NCBI GenBank assembly: GCA_013339685.2
Contig: JABSTT010001868.1
Span: 1 to 64,000 of the forward strand
Origin: Hyalomma asiaticum
Taxonomy: Eukaryota > Arthropoda > Arachnida > Ixodida > Ixodidae
Reading direction: 5' to 3'
DNA length: 64,000 bases
Below are positions 12,406 to 24,248 of the stretch, piece after piece (the stretch's first letter is position 1; each line of letters begins with the position of its first letter). Under the pieces are notes generated by a model that saw only the letters and a program-made list of their open reading frames with translations, was not told the DNA's origin and searched no databases. A program made the translations under genes and the position numbers.

Positions 12406-13070
12406 TATGGCTTCAATAAAATGTTCAGCTGGGCAAGCTGTTTGTACTTCAAAGAATAAAGTTTATTCCTCCTCCTCCAACAAAAACAGGTATTTTCAAA
12501 CTAGACAGAGATGCAGTAAGGACATAAGCAAGTGTAAACTTTCAACTGACTTGATTTTTTTGTCGCTGTCAATACATACACGCACTCACTTATCTTCAAA
12601 TAATGCTAATCACATTGTCATGGTCAGCAGGTCACAACAAGCTGCACAAGAGCATCATTTCACTATGCAATAAAGAAATTGACGTGTCACACAACTGTCC
12701 CCTCTTAATGGGATGTAAAATAAAAAGCTTCCATCAGTTCATCGGCAGTGGTATCACAGCTTTTGCCCAAAATCTTCGTGCCTTGGACATTTGGAGCACA
12801 CATCCACTGAGCAAAGTAGTTAAAGATTGTGCTCATCCATGTCTTCACAGCATCCTTCTCTAGTTTGTGCATACCCATTTCCACTGCAAATATGACTTCA
12901 CTGCCACATTGCATCCACTTGTTAAAAAGAGAAAAAATGTTTGACTATGGGTTAACAAAAGGGGAAAGGACAAGGGCTTGTTTTTATTCTTAGACACACC
13001 CTCATGAAGCTAACAGACAAAGAGGCCAAGGAAGGCTATTAGTAGCTTTTAGCTGTAGTGTAGCAGTTGT
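12406..13070. other. Non-coding; LINE/SINE-type tail at about 12455-12480
   Basis: aataaagtttattcctcc near 12457 resembles a retroelement 3' tail with a polyadenylation signal. No other feature is seen. Confidence 0.35.
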
Positions 13071-13074
13071 GACA

Positions 13075-13250
13075 TAAATGGAAAGGGATTAAAGTGGACG
13101 AAAAAACACCAGCCATCAGTGAGGACCAAACCCCCAACCCTTGTAGAACACGTCCGATGCTCTACCAACTGAGCTACAGCGGCGGTCGTTCCAACATCCC
13201 CTTTGTTGAGTATTTCTGTACATTTCTGAAGTACATGAGTTGACATTCAC
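13075..13250 (-). mobile_element. tRNA-derived SINE, Ruka-like, well preserved
   Basis: On the minus strand the A box reads TAGCTCAGTTGGTAGAGC (rc of 13159-13176) and the B box region is the rc of gaggaccaaacccccaac (13121-13138). The body includes the rc of aaagtggacgaaaaaacacc. It is a Pol III-type retroposon related to the copies at 5.75 and 6.1 kb. The tRNA half cannot fold into a full mature tRNA with its own acceptor stem, so it is not a tRNA gene. Confidence 0.8.
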
Positions 13251-13299
13251 TGTTTGGAAAAGCCACAAAGCACGTGAAAGGGCTTCTATTTAGCTTATG

Positions 13300-13700
13300 T
13301 GATGACAATCTCTCTATGAATCATCCTGAAGAGTTTTCATGCGGCTTCTCTAGTGAAAGAGTATGCCAGTACTGCACGGTGTCAGCACAACCAGCAAACT
13401 TGATGGGCGAGGTAATGTGCCAGGCACGTCTTCAAGAAACTTCTGTTAACAGCCTTGTGAACAGGCATGTTTATGGAGTAAATTTGAGGTATCTGCCCTC
13501 CTTCAAATGCCATACTTCTTGGTAACATGTGAGCAACTGCCACCAGATATATTGCATGAAATTCTGAAAGGAAAACAGAGCTTAATGCTACTTATGCCAC
13601 ATACCTGTCACTTTTGTCCAGTGGCTGAGTTTATAGGCAAGGTATTGAGTAAATATCCTCATTCCAGTATGACCCATGTGGCTCCAGAAACAAACCAGTG
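13300..13700 (+). pseudogene. Remnant of a CACTA-like transposon-derived protein
   Basis: Two frames together give a Cys pair block (SERVCQYCTVSAQ), then HVYGVNLRYLPSF, then after a frame change CEQLPPDILHEILKG. A C-x2-C block followed by YGVN...LP and then xxPPDIMHDxLEG is the layout of uncharacterised arthropod transposon proteins related to the CACTA/EnSpm transposase region. One frameshift lies at about 13510 and a stop after the second block. The assignment is from recalled motif order only and the fragment is too short for certainty. Confidence 0.4.
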
Positions 13701-15440
13701 CAGATGAGCATGTCATTTATGATGAGCAATGCCAAACTTCAAGGGCACAGCATCAATAAAATGGTGCTTGTTATGATTTCTGCCTTAATTTCTAGGAGGT
13801 AAAATTCCTGAAAACAATGATGACTGGGACACACTACTACAGTTGAACCCCTTCATAACAGACATGCACCAGGGAGCAGTTTCTGCCCTTATGTGAGGAG
13901 TCTCTCATAAGCAGGGTACCATGATTTCATTTTCTGATCAACCTTTATATTGATATAGGCACACAACGACCATGAAAGAAGCCTATGGCCTGTTGTAAAT
14001 GGTACCGTTTGCCTCAATGTTAAATGATTTGCTTGGTAGACTGTGTCAATCAGAATCAAACTGTATCAATCAGAATAGTAACCATTACATGGTTATTATT
14101 TCCTTGTTTCCACAACAAATTAACTGCTCATACCAGCACACAGCACTGCATTTAGAGTTAAAATACCTGTTAGGAAGATGGCTGAACAAAATTTAAGGTT
14201 ATTTTGTTTTTTACGATACCGAGCAGTGTGTATGTTACAAAAGAGGTGCACCTAATGGGAGAGATGAGGCAGCCAACTATGCGAATAATTGACATCTTTT
14301 ATATCCAAATGTCTCTTACATCAGTGTCTCTTTTACAAAGGTCAAAGCGTAAAGCAGCAGTGGTGAATAGCAAGTCTCCGGTCCTCAAATTCCTTCCAGT
14401 CAGCTTGACTACTTGGTAGTACTCGTACAGATATTTATAACAAAATTTTCTAAAACATGCACTAGTGTAGTCATTACAACATTTAATCCTATAGTTCATT
14501 AGTAATTATAAAATTAGACCTATAGTTCATTATGCAAGCTTTACTCTTAAAGTAGGGCCGTTCAAACTTTGGTCAACGAGATGTAAAGCCATAGATCAGT
14601 ATTTTCGAAAACCTGCAATGGCACGCTTGCAGTGCACCACCAGTTTAAGCCGAGTTATCAACTGCACACCTTCCTGCTTCTGAAAGTTTTTATAGAGGAC
14701 AAAGCAAGCCCATTGTCTGGAGCACACAACCACAGTGTAAAAAGAGGCCCTGCCAAATATGTCTTTTAAAGTGGAGCATGCAACAACTGACCACAGGTCT
14801 TACAGGTGCAATGCTGTCCTTGCTGAGAAAAATGTGGATTCTGAAGGGTTCCATGAAATTGAAGCACTTTGTCATGAATGGAAGGATTCATATTTTAGCC
14901 AGCAATCTAATAGTACACGGCTTTTATTGCACAGTTGGGTTTAAGTATTAAAACCTGTCAGGTTTTAACGCATGCTCCTGCAAATAGATATATATACATG
15001 ATGACAGCAGCATTGTTCTCGAATGGTAGATCATGTGAGAAGAGGGTTTCACTGCAACATCATGATATCATTTCAACAATGAACTTGTTCAACGATATGT
15101 TGTATTAGTTTACTATGAAAAAGAAGAAATGTGTTGTATGCACTTTTTACTAATTGTCTTTTAATGATCCTGTCAATATTTCATTTGATACTTATACTAT
15201 TATGACGTTGCAAATGGCCGTGTACCAGATGTTCAATCTACAGTGCTGTGTAGCATGTTGTACAGTTAATTACATTGTATTGTTTCCTTTTTCTTGTGTG
15301 TGTGTAACAAAGTTCTTATTGTGTCATACTATCCTACATATTCTCTATTATTTGGACTGCATCCTCTCATTATTGACTAAGCTTGAAATGCAGTAAGCCT
15401 ACAGTCTGAGCTTTATTAATTTATTCTTTAAGCTTGGAAA
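13701..15440. other. AT-rich non-coding DNA
   Basis: No gene or nameable repeat. The open frames at 13999, 14299, 14759 and 15154 have no domain. Confidence 0.45.
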
Positions 15441-15444
15441 GGCG

Positions 15445-15520
15445 CTACCAGGCTCGTAGCCAGGGGGGGTGCCCTAGGGGCCCAGGCCCCTGCCGAAATT
15501 TTGGTTCGGGGTTGTGTTGA
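15445..15520. repeat. End of a G-run dispersed repeat
   Basis: The sequence gctcgtagccaggggggg followed by gccctaggggcccaggcccc has the look of the terminal part of a common arthropod element of the type starting with GCGTAGCCAGGGGG. Only one end is present. Confidence 0.4.
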
Positions 15521-15616
15521 CAACATAGTGTATTGCTAATAACAAAATTTAAGTGCATTAATAGCATTGCATTTAAAAGTAACTTAATGGACATACTGAG
15601 ATTTTTACTGAAACCT

Positions 15617-15617
<1 letters not shown>

Positions 15618-15682
<65 letters not shown>
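15618..15682. repeat. (AAT)n(AAG)n compound microsatellite
   Basis: About eleven AAT units run straight into about ten AAG units. The asparagine/lysine run encoded across it is an artefact. Confidence 0.95.
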
Positions 15683-15951
15683 GTTTTTTATCAGATAGTC
15701 AAGGCCTTCAGCAGGTGGGCACCTTCCAAAAAAAATTCCTGCCTATGGGCCTGGGTGCTATGTATTGTTACCCCATTGCCTGAACAAAAACATATATTCA
15801 ATTTGTCTCCCTTAACTAAAAATACAGCTTACAATGCACAAGCTTGGTCTTCCTCAATTACGGGTGGAGCTGAAACCATACATGGTTAAAGTGAGTGCAC
15901 CACAGTCAGGCTCAGCCCCAAAATGCATCTTCAACATCACCTACACTGGAA

Positions 15952-17750
15952 TGAGGATCTACCATTGCTGGACTAAGTTGAGCTATTTTGAACTAGACAT
16001 GTGTTGCTATGTGGGGCACACTAAGACTGACAAGACCATGGGGATCAAACACCCCTCAAACTTGTAGACTTACTCATTCCAACTTGTGCTGGTTGAACTT
16101 GGGTTCAGAAATAATACCTCATCAGAGACTCAACCTTGAGAAAAAATAACTGCTAGTATCTTTATGTTATCCTTTCAGTGTTGTCAAAGAGTCCATAAAT
16201 ACATTCTTCCAAAGTTTCTTTGTACCTTAATTATTGCCCTTTCCTTTTTAGCCTTGCATGTGCTGCAGTGTATTGTAAACAATGTAGGAGCTGCAAATGA
16301 GAAATGCTTCCAGCATTGTGAGCCATTATAATGGTCTGGAACTGCACCAAATTCTATGCTGCTTGGGTAATTATTCAAGGCACATTGAATGACCTTTTCT
16401 GTACAAAGATCTCAAATGCTTATCTAGCAGGTCCACTGGTAGGTCTTAACGAACAATGCATGGCTATAGACACCAATAAAATCTCAAGTAGAAGTCTTTA
16501 CACGTGCACTCCAGCCCTACTACAAATGAGTGCCTATGTGTGTACTTACTCGTCATAAAGCTCTTATTGCACTGTGAAGACAAAGAACTTAACTTTGGCC
16601 CTATAAATACTAAGAGAAATACTGGATGCCATTGCTAAGTTTCTGAGTAAAACTGAGTTAATTGACTGCAGTCACAATGAAGCCAGGCATTGAAACTCTT
16701 GGTTACATACAGAAAAAAAGGAGACCTTAGCACAAACTGTTGTTGCCCATACAGTGAGATATTCTGTGTTCAAATCATATCACAGCCTTGTAATTGCCAA
16801 TGATGCACCATTGTAATTGATGAAGCTGTCAGTATGGAAGACCAGAAACACAGTTCCTGAATGAATGATTTAGAAGACAGAACATATTGCTCTTTGAAAT
16901 ATTAGACTAAATGAAACATGGGTTCATTTGGAAGGCATTGTTCATAATGCCTTCTAGAAACACAGAAAGAGTTCCTGAATGAATGATTTAGAAGAAAGAA
17001 CATATTGCTCTTTGAAATATTAGACAGCCTAAATGAAACATGGGTTCATTTGGATGGCATTGTTCATAATGCCTTCTCTAGTCACCTTAGACTACAAATT
17101 TCTTACCAGGAAGTTTCTCAAACACACAGGTTAGGATTGCTCATGGGCAAAAGAGACTTGACTAGTTATGATAAAATATCCACAATCTAAATGTAGGTGT
17201 CTTGGCAGAGAAACACAGCATATAAGCTTGGGGGGAATGCACAAACAGCTAGCGGGTATTTTTCAGAGCTATAAAAAACTTGAGAAGGAGAATAAACGTA
17301 TTTTCAAGGATAGCTGGGAAGGCATACTCACTGTATATGTATGAACTTTAATAAAAGGCCTAGATTTATTGTCCAGTAATCAACCAAGTTGTTTATGTGC
17401 GAAACTGAATTACCATGAACAGCCAATATGCAGATTAGCATGGTCACTATATCTGCGCAGGCTGGGCAATATAATAGCTATGTCTCTCTGCATTGTTAGC
17501 AAGAAATGCCCCTTCTGTTTTCCTTTCTTTCCATATAAGTGTGTTATGCCTTCTGCTATTCATTCCTTCGCCAGTGATGCAGTTAGCTTCATGGAGACTC
17601 AGTTTCCTGCAAATGTTACAACTGAAGAATTTGTGGACTATGAAACAGGCTATGATTTTTATCGTAACCATAGTTACCAATCTAGTAATGGTGCTGGCAG
17701 TAGCTTATGCTCTTGCTTCCCGTCTTGTTCCATTTGTGTCCTCACTTGAG
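15952..17750. repeat. 1.8 kb tandem duplication, unit 1
   Basis: The word tgaggatctaccattgctgg starts here and again at 17751, and the two stretches then match for about 1800 bp with roughly 15 substitutions and a few 1-3 bp indels (about 1 percent divergence). This makes it a recent direct duplication. Neither unit contains a recognisable gene. The 126-codon frame at 17369-17749 is kept in both units but simply reflects their near identity. Confidence 0.95.
16853..17088. repeat. Nested 118 bp direct repeat inside the unit
   Basis: gttcctgaatgaatgattta starts at about 16853 and again at 16971, and the next 100 or so bases match (catattgctctttgaaata, cattgttcataatgccttct). Both copies also occur in unit 2 near 18650 and 18768, so this duplication is older than the 1.8 kb one. 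Confidence 0.9.
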
Positions 17751-19551
17751 TGAGGATCTACCATTGCTGGACTAAGTTGAGCTATTTTGAACTAGACATG
17801 TGTTGCTATGTGGGGCATACTAAGACTGACAAGACCATGGGGATCAAATACCCCTCAAACTTGTAGACTTACTCATTCCAACTTGTGCTGGTTGAACTTG
17901 GGTTCAGAAATAATACCTCATCAGAGACTCAACCTTGAGAAAAAATAACTGCTAGTATCTTTATGTTATCCTTTCAGTGTTGTCAAAGAGTCCATAAATA
18001 CATTCTTCCAAAGTTTCTTTGTACCTTAATTATTGCCCTTTCCTTTTTAGCCTTGCCTGTGCTGCAGTGTATTGTAAACAATGTAGGAACTGCAAATGAG
18101 AAATGCTTCCAGCATTGTGAGCCATTATAATGGTCTGGAACTGCACCAAATTCTATGCTGCTTGGGTAATTATTCAAGGCACATTGAATGACCTTTTCTG
18201 TACAAAGATCTCAAATGCTTATCTAGCAGGTCCACTGGTAGGTCTTAACGAACAATGCATGGCTATAGACACCAATAAAATCTCAAGTAGAAGTCTTTAC
18301 ACGTGCACTCCAGCCCTACTACAAATGAGTGCCTATGTGTGTACTTACTCGTCATAAAGCTCTTATTGCACTGTGAAGACAAAGAACTTAACTTTGGCCC
18401 TATAAATACTAAGAGAAATACTGGATGCCATTGCTAAGTTTCTGAGTAAAACTGAGTTAATTGACTGCAGTCACAATGAAGCCAGGCATTGAAACTCTTG
18501 GTTACATACAGAAAAAAGGAGACCTTAGCACAAACTGTTGTTGCCCATACAGTGAGATATTCTGTGTTCAAATCATATCACAGCCTTGTAATTGCCAATG
18601 ATGCACCATTGTAATTGATGAAGCTGTCAGTATGGAAGACCAGAAACACAGTTCCTGAATGAATGATTTAGAAGACAGAACATATTGCTCTTTGAAATAT
18701 TAGACTAAATGAAACATGGGTTCATTTGGAAGGCATTGTTCATAATGCCTTCTAGAAACACAGAAAGAGTTCCTGAATGAATGATTTAGAAGAAAGAACA
18801 TATTGCTCTTTGAAATATTAGACAGCCTAAATGAAACATGGGTTCATTTGGATGGCATTGTTCATAATGCCTTCTCTAGTCACCTTAGACTACAAATTTC
18901 TGACCAGGAAGTTTCTCAAACGCACAGGTTAGGATTGCTCATGGGCAAAAGAGACTTGACTAGTTATGATCAAATATCCACAATCTAAATGTAGGTGTCT
19001 TGGCAGAGAAACACAGCATATAAGCTTGGGGGGACTGCACAAACAGCTAGCGGGTATTTTTCAGAGCTATAAAAAACTTGAGGAGGAGAATAAACGTATT
19101 TTCAAGGATAGCTGGGAAGGCATACTCACTGTAAATGTATGAACTTTAATAAAAGGCCTAGATTTATTGTCCAGTAATCAACCAACAAGTTGTTTATGTG
19201 CGAAACTGAATTACCGTGAACAGCCAATATGCAGATTAGCATGGTCACTATATCTGCGCAGGCTGGGCAATATAATAGCTATGTCTCTCTGCATTGTTAG
19301 CAAGAAATGCCCCTTCTGTTTTCCTTTCTTTCCATATAAGTGTGTTATGCCTTCTGCTATTCATTCCTTCGCCAGTGATGCAGTTAGCTTCATGGAGACT
19401 CAGTTTCCTGCAAATGTTACAACTGAAGAATTTGTGGACTATGAAACAGGCTACGATTTTTATCGTAACCATAGTTACCAATCTAGTAATGGTGCTGGCA
19501 GTAGCTTATGCTCTTGCTTCCCATCTTGTTCCATTTGTGTCCTCACTTGAG
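17751..19551. repeat. 1.8 kb tandem duplication, unit 2
   Basis: This is the second copy of the unit beginning at 15952. Differences include a CAA-type 3 bp insertion near 19185 and scattered single substitutions. The junction between the units (17745-17755, cttgagtgaggatct) is clean, with no added bases. Confidence 0.95.
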
Positions 19552-20784
19552 TGGGTGTGCATACGTGGTTCTATTAGCAGCATGTTTAGATGCTAAGGAA
19601 AGAACTCATGGCCCTTACAAAGACATATCCACTTGTTGAAACATTGGCTGTAACGACATTCCCCGTTCAACTATTTTTTTAATCAATATGAGCCTTCATT
19701 GTCCCTTAAACTGCTCTTGTTCTTTCTGTTTATTTTTCATTTATTTTTCAATAATTTTTTCATCACTTCTCTCTGATCATCTGGCTTGTTTGTGTTATAC
19801 CTGGCCACTTTTCAGGTTGGCTGAGGCCATAACATAATAAAAAGGTTAAAGAGGGAAAGCTCATAATGCTGTCAACCTTAGTTGTCTTGCTTCCCTCGTC
19901 AGACACAGGTTCGCATCAAGCATGCTTGCATAACACAAACATTTTGGCCAACCTGGTAACTCTTCCAGTTCTATAGACCTTTCCACTGGAGCCCTCCTGG
20001 GCACTTCCATGAAGTGCCGCTAGCAACGTCTAGCGGAGGCACCATCTTAAGCTGTTTGCTTTTCGGGCTTTTCCTCCAGGCACATGCATTTCTTGTGTGT
20101 GTCAGCAACATCTTGGTTTTGTACTTTGTAAACATTGTGGAACCCTTATGTAAGTTATGTAAGTTCATTTGTGAGTGTGTGGGACTTGGTTTATTGGCAG
20201 GACAGTTGCAAATGGCATTGTCTTGCATGTTCTTGCATGGGCAGAGTTGGAACCAGTGGGGCTGCCTGGTAGCAGTAAAATGGGAAAACTGCAGGCCATG
20301 TCTCCTCTATTTTGTTTGAGTTACTGTTTTAAGATGACTCACCTCATAATAGGAAAACTGTTGATTTTACTAACAATGGTCCCACTCATTAAGAAGGGAG
20401 CCTTAATGCTATTAAAGTTAGCTGAAATAAGGAGAGTTCCAAAGTTATGGTGAATTATCAGAAAAAAGTGGTGCCTTGAGAAATCAGTGACCAATCATGT
20501 ATCATGATATGTAAAACGATCCCTAAATTCAATGCAGACATCACTAAGGTGTAATTAGCATGATAGCCAAGCTTTCAGTCATGCTCATGACCATGACTAT
20601 GAAACTCGGTTGCCAGTCAAGAAATCAAAGGTTGAAAATTAAAGTTTCCAAGATACAAAAGCTAGATTACAGTGGTTACAATAATGAGGGTGCACCATAA
20701 TAATGACCCAGTCATGATTAAAGAATGCTTCAATTTGTCAAAGCGTGACAATGACGCACAATAAAAAGAAAAGCTTGAAACTAG
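19552..20784. other. Non-coding, nothing recognised
   Basis: Short frames only. No domain or known repeat was identified. Confidence 0.4.
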
Positions 20785-21065
20785 AAAGGCGGTCGAGATT
20801 GGTCTCATTTGAAAGGTGCAAGTTGAAGTATGTGACATTGACCATAGTCACGTTCATGGCATGACATGAGCATGACTCTGCGAAATAAAGGTACCGGAAG
20901 GGGGTCGAGATGGGTGTCAAAAGAAGGGCGCTTCTCAAAGAATATGGTATTGGTCGTAGTCATGTTCGTGATGGCACAACATGCTCATGTCATGATGATG
21001 ACTCCTGCAAAAATAAAACTACCGGAAGGGTCGAGATGGATGTCAAATGAAAGATCGGTCGAGAA
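20785..21065. repeat. Degenerate tandem repeat, about 115-120 bp units
   Basis: The block ggtcgagat...gtcaaatgaaag...catgttcgtg...acatg...catga...aaataaa..taccggaaggg occurs about two and a half times (starting near 20790, 20900 and 21025). Units differ by 10-20 percent. They contain clusters of CATGAC words like those of the 2.2 kb minisatellite, but are otherwise a different family. Confidence 0.7.
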
Positions 21066-21525
21066 AGGTCGAGAGATATGTGCTAACCACGGTGATCCAC
21101 TGTCCCTTCAACTCTGCATCAGCCGGAAATCCATGCGACAAATAGATTTCGCAGCCACACTCTTGTGCAAAGTTGTGCACATGCTGCACAGTTGTTTATA
21201 AGCAGAATTTCTTTTCTTTTTTTGTAGGTGCAACTATAAACACAGTGATGCCCTGTCAGTAGACTTTTAGAGCGCACTAGTGAGCGAAAAACAGCGCATG
21301 CATCATACGAACACAGCAACATGTGCAGGCTGCTCCACGGCCACAAACAGCCCAAAGAAAGCAGGTGTGGCCCAGATGGCTCGGAGACCTGTCTCCCGTG
21401 CTATAGCAGACGACAAGTTGGCTCCTAGCTCGGCGGTCCGAGAGTGCTGCTGGAAATTTCTATACTGCTATGTTGATGTTGAGTATTCCTATGCTGAGAA
21501 GCCAGCTGCCTACAAGATGCTTCAA

Positions 21526-21558
<33 letters not shown>

Positions 21559-23586
21559 TTATTAATAACTTGAAAGTACATCAAAGCCACTAAATCGAGC
21601 TATGCTTCGGACATGAATAATTTTTATACTGACGTCATATTTTGTATGAATGCAACCAGGCTCCTCAGCTAAAGAGATTATTGGCTCATGCGAATCATGA
21701 GGACCAAGAAAAAGTTGAACGTCGAGAACATTTTGTAGTCCTTGTCTTTTACTTGTGCTGTTAATATGTTAATTGCTGAGGAGATACCAGCTATCCAAAA
21801 TAAACACTGTGATTCTTGTATACATTTCGGTTGGATAGATTAATAGCTATATGGCAGTGCTTCAGAGAGTACAATGGCAGCTGCTATGCACTGTCTGGGT
21901 AGCATTAGTACTAGGCCTTTATATCCTTGTTTCCCTCTAGTTCTGCATTTACAAAGTGCATCATTTACATAAAATAAAGTAAATGTAAAGGTGGTTGGCA
22001 GGTTCTTCGTACAATTACCCAATTACTCAAGGTAGCATTACCTTGACATTGTTTTGCAGTGCAAAGAAAAAAATTAGGCAAAGAGCTCTATAACTGTCGC
22101 TATTGTTTGGTGCCCAAGGAAAGAGTGAAAGAAAAAATTTCACATTTGCAGGGTGGTAGATGACTAAACGTGACTTTATGCTCAGATATATTACCTGCTT
22201 ACTACATATGTGTTTGTATTTCTAAATGAAGACATACTGGTGGTGAAGTTTGATACAGTCACGTATGATGACCTAAACAGCTCTATTTACAATTCCTTCT
22301 ATGAAGCACTACCTACCTGCCATAGCCTTGTAAAAGTAAGGTTCAGGGAAATAGAGAAATCAAGGGGAGAGGCAACATGATCAGCAAAGTACATGCTTGG
22401 TTATAAAGGGGTAATAAGAATAAGGTATAGAGAAGAACGAGAATGGAAGAAATCAAGGAAGGTAAAGTTAATGTGAATAAATAAAGAACACAAAACTGAC
22501 TGTTCACAATTGTTCCTGAAGCCCATTTGACTTCAGGAGACATAATTTGGCTTTTGTGGCCTTGTTCATGGAGGACTGCTTAGGTTAAGGTGCCAAGAAC
22601 TTTTTTTTTCTGAAACTGGTCTTATCAAGGCACCCATGTTTGGCTTCTAGAGAACACCTTTGAATTTTGAGGGATAGGCAGCTGCGAAAAAGGCACTTGT
22701 CCCTGTCCCGTCACAACCACAGTAGGTGCATGCTAAACGTATCGCTGGCCTTTCTATGAAGGATAAATTGGCATTCATATGTGCTGCACAACCAACCACA
22801 CGCAACACATAAAGGTTGCGTCAGGATCGGGAGAGTCATGGTGGCAAATGTAGTGTAAATTAGGGTCAAAAGAATACGAATATAAGCGGGTCTTGAGGAA
22901 ACCCTGTGAATTACATCGTAGAAGTGTGGTGTGGAAAGTGAGTGAGTGAACTTGCCCTGCACAATCCATTCTAAAAAGCAGTATAGGTCCTGAATCTTGA
23001 TTAGCTGAGCACGCACAGCTTCACTAACACTGTTGTACTGACTAAACTGTAAATGGATGGCAACCACTGAAACAAGATGTTGTGTCAGTTAAGGTGTGTT
23101 TGGTTGAAATATGGTGCTTTATTTCATACCAACAGCTGTTCATGCAATCTATGACATAAGGCAAACTGTAGTGTTGTAGGGCTGGCTGCAAGTCGAAGAT
23201 AATGGAAGAATGATTAAGCAGCTGTTGTAAATATGTACTTGAGTATACCTTAGAGCACTGCAAGTTCTACAGCTGTTGACATTGTAGCGCGAGACACTGT
23301 GCGTGTCGAGTGTAACTGTAGAGATATGGCATGAGATGGCATAACCACTGCTGTCTTCGAGTCAACCATATAAAATTTGCATGTGGTCATGTTGTTTATA
23401 TAGAGAAAAAGAAGCAATCTCTTATTGTAAACTGAAGCTGTAGCCGGGAGGATATGCTATGAAAAATTCTGAAATTTGTTTGAGCAGTGCTTGTACATTG
23501 TTAAAAAATGCATGTATGAAGTGCATACATGCATATATTAAGGCACGTACTACATGGTGTCCCCAGGGGAGGACCCTGCCAATGTA
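21066..23586. other. Non-coding; (AAT)n at 21526-21558
   Basis: A 33 bp AAT microsatellite ends in tttatt. The rest, including the minus-strand frames at 22343-22543 and 22711-23067, shows no domain. Confidence 0.45.
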
Positions 23587-24248
23587 CAGTCGGGCGCATT
23601 ATGAAGGTGATCGCGCGAGCGTCGACCAAGAGCGAGAACAGCGCCAAGGCCCAGAATTCAGTTTTGAGGAGAGGGAAGTACTAGGCATGTCTCCCTCACT
23701 CTTTTTGCTGTTCCTTAAGCAGCGGTCACTCCCGCCCGAGGAAAGTGCTTTTTCAGTGATTTTTTTTTCTTTACTGGCTTCAAGCAAAGGCGGGGACGGT
23801 ATTTACTGCAACGTGTGCTTCGGTTTTATCAGGAATTGGCCGCCCTGAAGCTGCGTTTGGCGCGTGTATTATGTCATTGCTGCCAAGGCAAGCACTACAT
23901 TATGCCCGGGACGACTACATTAGGTGCGGATAGCTTCCCTTTTTATTTTTGCTTTTCTTTTCATGGAGGCTCATAAATTACCAACAGGAAAACAAATGGA
24001 AAAAACAGTTGAAAAGTTGTTTTATTTTTTTTTTGTTGTTGTTGATGAGAACTTTGAGAGCATCGTTATTTTTTCGACGAGAGAGCATGACGTAATTTAT
24101 CGCACCATAACAAAGAAAGATAGGAAAATGTGATGTTGCGTGGGCTGTACAGAAATTAATTATCCAATACTCTTATTGTAGAATAAACAATCCACAGTGG
24201 TTCCTCCAAACTCAGTATCATGGTACTACTTTCAGTGCTTCGAACTTG

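Noticed and set aside
13159..13176. tRNA gene
   Set aside because: The A and B boxes belong to a Ruka-like SINE; acceptor and anticodon stems do not close and a SINE body is attached.
15618..15682. Poly-Asn/poly-Lys protein
   Set aside because: A microsatellite read as codons.
17369..19550. 126-codon frame conserved in both 1.8 kb units
   Set aside because: The units are about 99 percent identical everywhere, so conservation is not evidence of coding; no domain was recognised.
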